In this document: positions 42,439-49,963 of the stretch, piece by piece
Layout: each line of letters opens with the position of its first letter
Position numbering within the stretch: the stretch's first letter is position 1
NCBI RefSeq assembly: GCF_023243115.1
Contig: NZ_CP085081.1
Coordinates: 1,984,001 to 2,048,000, forward strand
Reading direction: 5' to 3'
DNA length: 64,000 bases
Source: Sediminicoccus sp. KRV36
Lineage (GTDB): Bacteria > Pseudomonadota > Alphaproteobacteria > Acetobacterales > Acetobacteraceae
Translations under genes and position numbers: made by a program
Notes under the pieces: generated by a model
What the model was told of the DNA's origin: nothing
The model's database searches: none
The model's input: the letters and a program-made list of their open reading frames with translations, nothing else

Positions 42439-43418
42439 GGGGTGATGTTGGCGGTGCGAACCACCGGTCCCCAGAAGGCGAAATCTCGTGCCACCACGGC
42501 ATCCAGCTCCTCGGGCGTTGAGGCGCGGGGGTCCACGCCCAGCGCCAGGAAGCGGGCTTGCAGTGCTTCATCGGCCAGCGCCTCGCGGATGGCGGCGTTG
42601 AAGCGCGCCACCACCGGCGCGGGTGTTCCACGCGGTACGAAGACCGCGGCCCAGGAGGGGACCAGCACGCCCGGCAGCCCAGCCTCCTCCAGCGTCGGGA
42701 GATCGGGCTGCAGGGCGCTGCGGCGCGCCTCGGTGAGGCCCAGGATGCGCAAGGTGCCGGCCTGCGCCTGGGGCAGGATGGTAGGCAGGTTCAGGAAGGC
42801 CATCGTGATCTCGCCCGCCAGCAAGGCGGCCAGCGCGGGGCCGCCGCCGCGATAGGGCACATGCGTGATGTCCACGCCGGCCCGCTGGGCGAAGACCTCG
42901 CCGGCGAGGTGATGCGTGCTGCCCACGCCGGAGGAGGCGAAGCTGTGCTTGCCAGGCTCACGCCGCAGCAGCGCGAGCAATTGGCCGAGATTGCCGATGC
43001 CCAGGCGCGTGGGCACGGCCAGGACCAGCGGCACTTCGATCAGCGCCGAGACACCCTGGAGCGTTTCGGGCGGCGTCGCGCCCTGCATGCGCGCCACATG
43101 CGGGTAGATCACATGGTTGCTCGCGGCCGAGACGAGGGCGGTGTAGCCATCGGCCGGCGCGCGCGCGACCTGCTGGGTGCCGATGGAGCCGCCGCCGCCG
43201 CTGCGGTTCTCCACGATGAAGCTCTGGCCGAGCAAGGATTGCAGCCGGGGTGCCAGGAGACGCGCGGAGATATCGTTGGAGCCGCCCGGCGCGAAGGGCA
43301 CCACGAGGGTGACCGCCCGGTCAGGCCAGCGCGCCTGGGCATGGGCAGGCTGGCCGATGGCCGCGAAGGGCAGGAGGGCGGCCCGACGCAGGGCACCCCG
43401 ACGGGTCATTTGAGACAT
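42435..43418 (-). CDS. Tripartite tricarboxylate transporter receptor (Bug/TctC) protein
   Basis: 327 residues. Signal MTRRGALRRAALLPFAAIGQPAHAQ, then RAVTLVVPFAPGGSNDISARLLA, FIVENRSGGGGSIGTQQVA, HVPYRGGGPALAALLAGEITMAF and LPTLEEAGLPG. Third Bug protein of the window; it differs enough from the one at 40260 to suggest a different ligand. First gene of a two-gene operon with the CoA-transferase. A 19-base inverted repeat lies 72-90 bases upstream of its start. Confidence 0.93.
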   Translation of the reverse strand: MSQMTRRGALRRAALLPFAAIGQPAHAQARWPDRAVTLVVPFAPGGSNDISARLLAPRLQSLLGQSFIVENRSGGGGSIGTQQVARAPADGYTALVSAASNHVIYPHVARMQGATPPETLQGVSALIEVPLVLAVPTRLGIGNLGQLLALLRREPGKHSFASSGVGSTHHLAGEVFAQRAGVDITHVPYRGGGPALAALLAGEITMAFLNLPTILPQAQAGTLRILGLTEARRSALQPDLPTLEEAGLPGVLVPSWAAVFVPRGTPAPVVARFNAAIREALADEALQARFLALGVDPRASTPEELDAVVARDFAFWGPVVRTANITP

Positions 43419-43489
43419 GTTTCCTCAGCGCCTTTTTCCGGGCCGGCCGCGTTTCCGCGCCGCTTCAGCAGAGAGTGCTGATCGGACAG

Positions 43490-43508
43490 ACTTCCGTCAA
43501 GCGGAAGT
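43490..43508. promoter_or_regulatory. Inverted repeat between iclR and Bug-CoA-transferase operon
   Basis: ACTTCCG-TCAAG-CGGAAGT is a perfect 7-base inverted repeat, in the 122-base gap between the IclR stop and the Bug start. It could be an operator for the IclR protein or a weak terminator hairpin for iclR; there is no T-run in the direction of iclR transcription, which slightly favours the operator. Confidence 0.5.
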
Positions 43509-43540
43509 TTGCTCCGCTAGATGAAATTGACCCGGCGCCG

Positions 43541-44311
43541 TTATTCGACCTTCGCCGCATTGCCGGCCAGCAGCCGGCGGGGGTCGCCGCCAAGCTCGCG
43601 GGTCACGGTGATGGCCTCCCGCATGGTCAGTCGCCGGCACAGCGCCTCCATCTCCGGCGTGAAGCGATAAAGCGGCACCGAAACCCCGATCGAACCCGCG
43701 ACCTCACCGGCAGCGTCCAGCACCGGGGCCGCAATGGCGGCCAGGTCGGGGTGGCGCTCCGCCCGCGTCACCACAGGCAGCGTCAGAGCGGCCGCGCCGT
43801 CGTCGAGGGCGATCAGCGCGCGGCCATGCGCGCCATGTCCGAGCGGAAACACCTCGCCCACCGGGGCATAGGCCCGCACCAGCTGCGGCGAGTCGAGGCG
43901 ATAGAGGCAGCGCCGCTGATCACCGTCCCGCACGAAGAACACGGCGCTTTCATCGCTTTCGGCGCGCAGCCGCTCCAGCGCCGGGAGAACATGGTTCTCC
44001 AGACGCAGCGAGCGCCGGAACCGCTCGCCGAGCAGCAGGAGCGTGGCACCCAGAAGATACCCACCCGAGGGCAGCCGCTGCACGAAGCCGGGCGCCTCCA
44101 GCGTCTGGAGCAGACGCAGCGCCGTCGTCATGTTCAGGCCAACCCGACGGGAGAGTTCCGCGAGACCGAGGGGCCCGTCCTCGTCACGAAAGGCGCCGAG
44201 CAAGGCCAGCGCACGGTCCACGGCGCGCACGCCCCCATCAATCAGCACCGGCCGCACCTGGGGCTCGGCAGCTTCCGGCTTCGCGGTTTTGCGGCTTGGC
44301 GTTCGGCTCAC
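43541..44311 (-). CDS. IclR family transcriptional regulator
   Basis: 256 residues. Winged helix in the first ~95 residues (VDRALALLGAF, LAELSRRVGLNMTTALRLLQTLEAPGFV) and the IclR effector domain after it (VGEVFPLGHGAHGRALIALDD, LPVVTRAERHPDLAAIAAPVLDAAGEVAGSIGVS). Upstream of, and in the same direction as, the Bug and CoA-transferase pair that it probably controls in response to an acid inducer. Confidence 0.92.
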   Translation of the reverse strand: MSRTPSRKTAKPEAAEPQVRPVLIDGGVRAVDRALALLGAFRDEDGPLGLAELSRRVGLNMTTALRLLQTLEAPGFVQRLPSGGYLLGATLLLLGERFRRSLRLENHVLPALERLRAESDESAVFFVRDGDQRRCLYRLDSPQLVRAYAPVGEVFPLGHGAHGRALIALDDGAAALTLPVVTRAERHPDLAAIAAPVLDAAGEVAGSIGVSVPLYRFTPEMEALCRRLTMREAITVTRELGGDPRRLLAGNAAKVE

Positions 44312-44354
44312 GGCAGGTGCTTCCCTGGGCTGGATTCGGTTAGTGAATGGGTGC

Positions 44355-44700
44355 CTAGCACGGAAGCCTGGGCCAGCATCGGCTCTGATGTTTTGGAACT
44401 GCGCCCTGGGTCACCTGGGGTTCGGCATCGTTCGCCGCCTCCGTCACCAGCCAATCGGTAATGAGCCGCGGGGCAGGGCCGATCCGCGCCTGCGGACGGT
44501 CCCGCCAGCAGCCATGCCCTGTGATGGCCAGAGCGTCGGAGAGGGCCAGCAGGCGCCTGGCCCGCAGTTCCTCCCGCACGAAGCCGGGCGAACAGATCAC
44601 CACCCCCCAATCCTTCCAGCGTGGCCTGGATCGCGGGCGGCGTGCTTTCGAACAGCAGCGGCACGGAAGCGCCGGAGAATCCTTCGCGCCATTTGGGGCG
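44355..44700 (-). pseudogene. LysR-type regulator C-terminal fragment, frameshifted
   Basis: Two minus-strand frames together read as the end of a LysR substrate-binding domain: KWREGFSGASVPLLFESTPP then AIQATLEGLG in one frame, and GVVICSPGFVREELRARRLL, then PAPRLITDWLVTEAAND in the other. The switch falls at a run of six C (plus strand) at 44603-44608. No N-terminal helix-turn-helix is present upstream, so this is a truncated gene even if the frameshift were a sequencing error. The rest of 44312-44876 shows no other gene. Confidence 0.65.
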
Positions 44701-44797
44701 GCGCACGGCGGAGGGACGGGCGCAAGGCATTGGCTTCCAAGTTTCGCTGGGCAGCATGAGGCGCGTCTCGCCGGCTCAGTCACCTCCCGCCGGTGCA

Positions 44798-44816
44798 ATG
44801 TTTTGTCATGATCGGG
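44798..44816 (+). promoter_or_regulatory. 19-base element, copy 1 (upstream of RND adaptor)
   Basis: ATGTTTTGTCATGATCGGG, matching 17 of 19 bases with a second copy at 47545. It lies 66 bases before the adaptor start and contains TTGTCA, a near-consensus -35 hexamer, and the palindrome TCATGA. It may be a promoter or the binding site of a metal-responsive regulator. Confidence 0.5.
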
Positions 44817-44882
44817 CAACGCCCACGACGTCCTGTGGCATCAAATTGAGCGCTCGGGGTTCGGGGCCCAGGGAGCGTGCGC

Positions 44883-46580
44883 GTGCTGATCAGATTTCTG
44901 CTGCTTGTCACGCTGTTGGCAGCCCCCGGCCTGCGCCCTGCCTTCAGCCACGAAGGTCATTCCCATGGCGACGAACCGGCGCCGCCGGCAGCCGCCGCAC
45001 CGCGCGCCGAGGCGCATTCGGATCTGTTCGAAATCGTGGCGGTGCTCGGTCCGGATCGCCGGCTGTGGCTCTACCTCGACCGGCACGCCACGTCCGAGCC
45101 CATCGATGGCGCGACGGTGCAGGTGACCCTCGACGGCGAGGATCTCGGAACGGCGACTCGCGCCGGCGAGGCGATCTACCTCCTGGCCAACCGCGCCCTG
45201 GAACGGCCCGGTCCACGGAACCTGGTCTTTGCCATCACCGCCGGCGAGGATATGGACCTGCTGCCCGCGACGCTTCAGATCCCTGCCGCCGGCGCGGCTC
45301 TGCCCGCAGCGCCGGCTTCGTCGGACCTGCTCTCGATGGCGTTGCGCGAGCCCACCCCCTGGGCGGCGGGGCTGGCCCTGCTTCTGCTCGACGCCGCCAT
45401 CGGGCGGGCAGCAGCGCCGCGGCTCCTCCCGCCGCTGGTCGTCGTCGAACCGCCGGCATCCGCCACGCGCCCGCCGGCCTTGCCGGCCAGCGCGCCTGAC
45501 CCCTGGCGTGTGGCCGCTGCCCGGGCCGTGGTGGCCCTGTTGGCGGTCCTTCTCGTGCCGATGATCGCTTGGGCGCAACCAATGGACGCGCCACGGCGCC
45601 AGCCGGATGGCAGCATCTTCGTGCCCAAGCCTTCGCAACGGCTGCTGGGCCTGCGCACCGGCCTGGCTGAGCCTCGCGAGGCCTCCGTTGCCGTCCACCT
45701 GACCGGCCAGGTCGTCGCGGACCCCAATGCCTCCGGCCGCGTGCAGGCCTCCGAAGCCGGCCGCATCGAGCCGCCGGAAGGCGGCTTCCCCGTGCTCGGC
45801 CAGCGCGTGGCGCAGGGCGAGGTGCTCGGCTTTGTCGTGCCCATCATGGCGGCGCAGGATCGCGTCGGCGTGCGCGCCAGCATCGCGGAGCTCGACGCCC
45901 TCATCGTGATCGGCGAGGCACGGCTTCGCCGCCTGACCGCGCTGACCGGCACGGTCGCGGCACGCGAAATCAGCGATGCCCGCGCCGACCTCGAAGGTCT
46001 GCGCCAGCGCCGCGCGGCCAACCTGCCGGCCGTGACGGGGCGGGAGCCGATTGTGGCCCCCTCCGCCGGCCTGATCAGCGTGGTGCGCGTCGCCGCCGGC
46101 CAGGTGATCCAGGCGCAGGAGCCCCTGTTCGACATCGTCGATTCCGCCCGCCTCTGGGTCGAGGCCATCGCCTTTGGCCCCGCCGCGGTGGCCGAGATTT
46201 CGGGCGCTTCGGCCGTGACGGCGGGTGGCCAGGCGCTGCGGCTCGGCTTCGTGGGCCGCGGCATGACGCTGCGCCAGCAGGGCCTGCCCCTGCATTTCCG
46301 CATCGAGGGCACAGCACCCGGCCTCGCCGTGGGGCAGCCGGTGAGCGTGCTGGTGGAGACGCCGCGCCGCGCCGCCGGCATCGTGCTGCCGGCCGAAGCG
46401 GTGGTGCGCAACCCCGAGGGCGGCCAGGTGGTCTATGAGATGCCGAGTGCGGAGCGCTTCCTGCCAAGACCCGTGCGGGTCCAGTCGCTCGATGGCCGGC
46501 GCGTCCTGGTGACGGCAGGGCTGGAGCGCGGGGCGCGGGTAGTGACCAGCGGTGCCGGGCTGATCGCGCAGGTCCGCTAG
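44883..46580 (+). CDS. CzcB-like RND efflux periplasmic adaptor
   Basis: 565 residues. Unusual two-part protein. Residues 1-~220 begin with a signal and a His-rich SHEGHSHGDE segment, then a beta-rich domain and a hydrophobic helix. A second signal-like segment (VVALLAVLLVPMIAWAQP) precedes a normal membrane-fusion protein (barrel-sandwich SGRVQASEAGRIEPP, IVAPSAGLISVVRVAAGQVI, beta-barrel and C-terminal GLERGARVVTSGAGLIAQ). Such adaptors link a heavy-metal RND pump to an outer-membrane channel. The start is uncertain: GTG 44877 has its GGGAG too close, GTG 44883 has it at seven bases. The pump gene that follows is broken, so the adaptor may be non-functional or serve another pump. Confidence 0.85.
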   Translation: MLIRFLLLVTLLAAPGLRPAFSHEGHSHGDEPAPPAAAAPRAEAHSDLFEIVAVLGPDRRLWLYLDRHATSEPIDGATVQVTLDGEDLGTATRAGEAIYLLANRALERPGPRNLVFAITAGEDMDLLPATLQIPAAGAALPAAPASSDLLSMALREPTPWAAGLALLLLDAAIGRAAAPRLLPPLVVVEPPASATRPPALPASAPDPWRVAAARAVVALLAVLLVPMIAWAQPMDAPRRQPDGSIFVPKPSQRLLGLRTGLAEPREASVAVHLTGQVVADPNASGRVQASEAGRIEPPEGGFPVLGQRVAQGEVLGFVVPIMAAQDRVGVRASIAELDALIVIGEARLRRLTALTGTVAAREISDARADLEGLRQRRAANLPAVTGREPIVAPSAGLISVVRVAAGQVIQAQEPLFDIVDSARLWVEAIAFGPAAVAEISGASAVTAGGQALRLGFVGRGMTLRQQGLPLHFRIEGTAPGLAVGQPVSVLVETPRRAAGIVLPAEAVVRNPEGGQVVYEMPSAERFLPRPVRVQSLDGRRVLVTAGLERGARVVTSGAGLIAQVR

Positions 46581-46582
46581 CC

Positions 46583-46835
46583 ATGTTCAACACCCTTGTC
46601 ACCGCCAGCCTGCGGAACCGGATCTTCGTGCTGTTCGCGGCGGCGATCCTCGTGGTCTATGGCGCCTTCACGCTGCAGCGACAGCCGGTGGATGTCTTCC
46701 CCGACCTCAACAAGCCCGTCATCACCTTGATGACCGAGGCCGAGGGCATAGCGCCGGAAGAGGTGGAGCTTCTTGTCTCCTATCCGATCGAAACGGCGAT
46801 GAACGGCATGCCGGGTGTGACGCGCGTGTCAGCCT
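46583..46835 (+). pseudogene. CzcA heavy-metal RND pump, 5' fragment
   Basis: Starts two bases after the adaptor stop. The first 84 codons match CzcA-type pumps: MFNTLVTASLRNRIFVLF, LQRQPVDVFPDLNKPVITLM, EAEGIAPEEVELLVSYPIET and AMNGMPGVTRV. The similarity stops abruptly at about 46825-46840, where a full pump (about 1000 residues) would continue. Beyond that point this frame is nonsense; the DNA is the end of a histidine kinase in another frame. It cannot form a transporter. Confidence 0.9.
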
Positions 46836-47106
46836 CGATGAGCAGGGAGGTGCTCTGCTGGTGCGGATCGAGCATGACGGGCCGGGCATTCCTGAGGCCG
46901 AGATGCAGGCCGTCTTCGAGCCCTTCCGCCGCCTGGAGACATCGCGCGATCGCGGCACGGGCGGAAGCGGGCTCGGGCTCACCATCGCGCGCCGCGCCGT
47001 CGAACAGCATGGCGGGACCTTGCAGCTGAGCAACCGGCCAGGCGGCGGGCTACTGGCCTCGGTTCACCTGCCAAGGCCACAGAACGGCGGCAGCACCTCG
47101 CCATGA
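46834..47106 (+). pseudogene. Sensor histidine kinase, 3' fragment
   Basis: About 90 codons of a kinase ATP-binding domain: DEQGGALLVRIEHDGPGIPE, FEPFRRLETSRDRGTGGSGL then GLTIARRAVEQHGG and a normal C-terminus. The N-terminal two-thirds, including the phosphoacceptor His, are absent. Joined directly to the CzcA 5' fragment in a different frame, it marks a deletion that removed most of czcA and the upstream part of a metal-type two-component system (CzcS/CusS-like). Confidence 0.85.
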
Positions 47107-47325
47107 TGGCCCAAGGATTTTTGTGGCAGCGGGTCTGGCGCCGGACTGCTTGCGCGTTCTTGTGTCCGATGTCCCTGGCGGATCCCCGATCCTCATGGGC
47201 TTCCGCGGCGGCGCGCCGATGTGTGTTGACCCCGAAGCCAGGAACAGATTGCGTGCAGGCCTTGACCCTCCCATCAGGGCAATCACCACCTCCTTCGTCA
47301 GCTACGAACCCATCAGGAGGGCGTC

Positions 47326-47529
47326 ATGCATCGTTTTCGGATTGCGAACATGAACTGCGGCGGCTGCGCGAAGGGGGTCACGGCGTCGCTCCGGCAGGCT
47401 GATCCGCTGGCGGAGATCGGCATTCATCTGGACTGCCGGGAAGCCGCCGTGACGTCTGCCTTGGATGCGGCGCGCCTGGAGCAGGTGCTGCGGGATGATG
47501 GCTGGCAGGTCGAGCGTATCTCCGCCTGA
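47326..47529 (+). CDS. Small heavy-metal-associated (HMA) domain protein
   Basis: 67 residues, one HMA domain: the metal loop MNCGGCAKGV (Cys11, Cys14) near the start and a C-terminal DDGWQVERIS. CopZ-like metallochaperones of this size bind Cu(I) or similar ions. AGGAGG lies nine bases upstream. It is 219 bases beyond the kinase fragment and probably survived the deletion; no ATPase partner is adjacent. The gap before it shows a TTGACC..GGGCAA partial dyad but no convincing -10. Confidence 0.88.
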   Translation: MHRFRIANMNCGGCAKGVTASLRQADPLAEIGIHLDCREAAVTSALDAARLEQVLRDDGWQVERISA

Positions 47530-47544
47530 TTTTCCCGCGTTGGC

Positions 47545-47563
47545 ATGCTTTGTCATGATGGGG
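47545..47563 (+). promoter_or_regulatory. 19-base element, copy 2 (upstream of DUF305-like ORF)
   Basis: ATGCTTTGTCATGATGGGG, 17 of 19 matches to the element at 44798, same strand. It lies 59 bases before the ORF at 47623, nearly the same distance as copy 1 from the adaptor. TTGTCA followed 18 bases later by GATATG could be a promoter. Confidence 0.5.
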
Positions 47564-47622
47564 TGACCCTGCCGATATGCTGGGGGCAGCGTCGGTGAAG
47601 TCGAAGTTCAGGAATCCTGCCT

Positions 47623-47982
47623 ATGACCGGCCTTGTTCGGTCGCTTGACCTTGGTGTCGGCTTCGCCACTTCCTCTGTCGCAGGCTTGGCCATTGGCTTC
47701 CCCGCTGACACAGATCGGGCTTTTGCCACCTCCGTGATGCCCCATCATGAGTGTGCGATCGCGATGGCGCGGGCCAGACTGGCGCAGGGTCGTGACCAGG
47801 AACTGGGCCGGTTGGCCGAAGCCCTTGTCAGCGGTCTCACCATCGGGCTGGGCGCGGATGGGGACTGGCGCTGTGGCTGCCATCCCCCTACGATTTCGGG
47901 CATGGCAGGGAACACACCGGGCATGTCAGGCAGGTTGGGGCGGCTCAGCGAACGGGAGGCCGTGGACGTCGGGCATGGATAA
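47623..47982 (+). CDS. DUF305-like short or degenerate protein
   Basis: 119 residues. A central block, RAFATSVMPHHECAIAMARA followed by RLAQGRDQELGRLAEAL, matches the DUF305 core (MIPHHxxAIxMA...L..G.DxEL..LA). The usual C-terminal AQxxEIxxM part is missing, and the rest of the frame is not family-like, so the protein may be truncated. DUF305 proteins are periplasmic and often lie near copper-resistance genes, which suits the decayed metal island. It overlaps the folE start by eight bases. Confidence 0.45.
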   Translation: MTGLVRSLDLGVGFATSSVAGLAIGFPADTDRAFATSVMPHHECAIAMARARLAQGRDQELGRLAEALVSGLTIGLGADGDWRCGCHPPTISGMAGNTPGMSGRLGRLSEREAVDVGHG

Positions 47983-48685
47983 CTCGAAAGACAAGGGCGC
48001 CGATGCGGACCGCCCGGTATCCGACAGGATCCGCAACCGGCTGCGGCAGGCGCGCAAGCGATTCAACGCCAACGACAATATCGCCGCCTTCATCGAGCCA
48101 GGCGAGATGGACCTCCTGCTGGATGAGGTCGAGACAAAGATGCGCGGCGTACTGGAGAGCCTCGTGATCGACACCGAGACCGACCACAACACCCAGGATA
48201 CCGCACGCCGCGTCGCGAAAATGTATCTGAAGGAGGTGTTCCAGGGCCGCTACCACCAAGCCCCGCCTGTGACAGAATTTCCCAACGTGACCGGGCTGAG
48301 TGAACTGATGATCGTCGGGCCGATCACGGTTCGTAGCGCGTGCAGCCATCATTTCTGCCCGATCATGGGGCGCTTGTGGATCGGCCTGATGCCGAACCAG
48401 CATTCGAACCTGATCGGGCTTTCCAAATACGCCCGCCTGGCTGAATGGGTTCTGTCCCGCCCCCAGATCCAGGAAGAGGCCATGACCCAGATCGCCGAGT
48501 TGCTGACCGACAGGGTCAAGCCCGACGGCCTCGCCGTGGTGATGGAGGCGGATCATTTCTGCATGCATTGGCGCGGCGTGAAGGATACCGGTTCGAAAAT
48601 GACCAACAGTGTGATGCGCGGTTCGTTCCTGAAGGATCCGGCGTTGCGGCGGGAATTCCTCTCGCTCATCTCGATGCGGAGTTGA
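47975..48685 (+). CDS. folE: GTP cyclohydrolase I
   Basis: 236 residues. Zinc-dependent enzyme that converts GTP to 7,8-dihydroneopterin triphosphate, the first step of folate and pterin synthesis. Conserved VRSACSHHFCPIMGRLWIGLMP contains the zinc Cys and His; ADHFCMHWRGVKDTGSKMTNS contains the third zinc Cys and the GTP-binding block. The N-terminal 35 residues are charged and non-conserved, as usual. ATG 47975 opens the conserved protein. A BLUF photoreceptor gene follows after seven bases, suggesting co-transcription. Confidence 0.93.
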   Translation: MDNSKDKGADADRPVSDRIRNRLRQARKRFNANDNIAAFIEPGEMDLLLDEVETKMRGVLESLVIDTETDHNTQDTARRVAKMYLKEVFQGRYHQAPPVTEFPNVTGLSELMIVGPITVRSACSHHFCPIMGRLWIGLMPNQHSNLIGLSKYARLAEWVLSRPQIQEEAMTQIAELLTDRVKPDGLAVVMEADHFCMHWRGVKDTGSKMTNSVMRGSFLKDPALRREFLSLISMRS

Positions 48686-48692
48686 GGCCAAG

Positions 48693-49124
48693 ATGCTTGT
48701 CCGCTGCCTTTACGCCAGCCGCGTCGCGGCACCGCTCCCATCCCCCGTCCTTGACCAGATCCTGGTGCAGTCGCATCGCAACAATCCGCGGCGGGGGATC
48801 ACGGGGTTGCTTTGCTTCACGAACAACGTCTTCGTGCAGGTGCTTGAAGGCGGGCGCGACGAGGTCTGTGACCTTTACAATGCCATTGTGCGCGACGAGC
48901 GGCACACACAGATCCGGCTATTGGCCTATGAGGAGATTGCTGAGAGGCGCTTCGGCAATTGGACCATGGGGCAGGTGGATGCCAAGGCGATGAACCCATC
49001 GCTGCTGCTGAAATACTCCAAGACGGCCACCCTCGATCCCTTCGCCATCACCGGGCAGGCAACAATGGCGCTGCTGATGGACCTTGTTGCCACCGGCACA
49101 ATCACGGGGCGCGCTGGGGTCTGA
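48693..49124 (+). CDS. BLUF-domain blue-light sensor
   Basis: 143 residues: a BLUF domain (residues 1-~95) with a short helical tail and no output domain. The flavin-site residues Tyr7, Asn31 and Gln49 have the spacing of AppA Tyr21, Asn45 and Gln63; the RRGITGLLCFTNNVFVQVLEG block is complete. It should bind FAD and signal by protein contacts. Seven bases after folE, so probably co-expressed with it; what it controls is unknown. Confidence 0.93.
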   Translation: MLVRCLYASRVAAPLPSPVLDQILVQSHRNNPRRGITGLLCFTNNVFVQVLEGGRDEVCDLYNAIVRDERHTQIRLLAYEEIAERRFGNWTMGQVDAKAMNPSLLLKYSKTATLDPFAITGQATMALLMDLVATGTITGRAGV

Positions 49125-49276
49125 CCCGTCGCTCTCCGGCTGCTGAGCGGATGCCGTTGGCGTCCGGTCAGCTGGTGGGCACGGCTCATGCGGGACGTGG
49201 TGAACGGAACGCGGTTCGCTACAGCCTTCTTCCAGCTCAGTCTTGGACCGCCGCCAGCACCTAGGCTGGCCGTCAC

Positions 49277-49963
49277 CTAAGCCTCTTCCAGCAGCCGATA
49301 TCCAACCCCCGGTTCAGTCCGCAGCAGCCGCGCCGCATCCCCCAGCTTGGCGCGCAGCTGCCCGACATAGACCCGCAGATACTGGCTGTCCTCGGCATGT
49401 GCCGGCCCCCAGACCTCGGTCAGCAGGCGCCGTTGCGTGACGACTTTGCCCAGGTCGCGAGCGAGGGCGGCCAACAGGTCCCATTCGCGCGGCGTGAGCG
49501 AGAGCTCTGCCCCGGCCACGCGCGCCAGCCGCCGTTCCAGATCAACTTCGAGCGCGCCCGTGACCACGAGGGGTGAGGGCGCTTCGGTCAGCAGCGCCCG
49601 GCGTGTCGCGGCCCGCAACCGCGCCAGGAGTTCCGCCAGGCCGAAGGGCTTTTCCACATAGTCATCGGCGCCGGCATCGAGTGCGGCGACTTTCTCGGCC
49701 TCGCGGTCGCGCGCGCTGATGATGATCACTGGCACGCTGCTGAAGGCGCGCAGCCGGGCCAGCGCCTCCTTCCCGTCCATGTCGGGCAGGCCAAGGTCCA
49801 GCAGCACGCAGGCCGGGCCGCGTGACGCCGCGAGGCGCAGCCCCTCGCGCGCCGTTTCGGCCCGCAATGCGGCGTAGCCCGCGGCCTCCAGCGCGGGGCC
49901 GAGGAAGCGATGGATCTGCGGTTCGTCATCGATCACCAGGATGGGCAGCGGTGCGGCCGTCAT
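49277..49963 (-). CDS. kdpE: KdpE response regulator
   Basis: 228 residues. Receiver with Asp12-Asp13, phosphoacceptor Asp56 in LLDLGLPDMDG, and an OmpR-type winged helix (LTPREWDLLAALARDLGKVV, DSQYLRVYVGQLRAKLGD, EPGVGYRL). It activates the kdp operon under K+ limitation or osmotic stress. Overlaps kdpD by four bases and is last in the operon, so it is probably autoregulated. Confidence 0.95.
   Translation of the reverse strand: MTAAPLPILVIDDEPQIHRFLGPALEAAGYAALRAETAREGLRLAASRGPACVLLDLGLPDMDGKEALARLRAFSSVPVIIISARDREAEKVAALDAGADDYVEKPFGLAELLARLRAATRRALLTEAPSPLVVTGALEVDLERRLARVAGAELSLTPREWDLLAALARDLGKVVTQRRLLTEVWGPAHAEDSQYLRVYVGQLRAKLGDAARLLRTEPGVGYRLLEEA

Noticed and set aside
47261..47281. 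TTGACC...GGGCAA partial dyad resembling a CueR/MerR promoter ahead of the HMA gene
   Set aside because: Several mismatches in the dyad and no -10 hexamer at the 19-20 base spacing MerR promoters need.
47123..47353. A 76-codon plus-strand frame before the HMA gene
   Set aside because: No recognisable family, overlaps the HMA gene start, and has no ribosome site that I can support.
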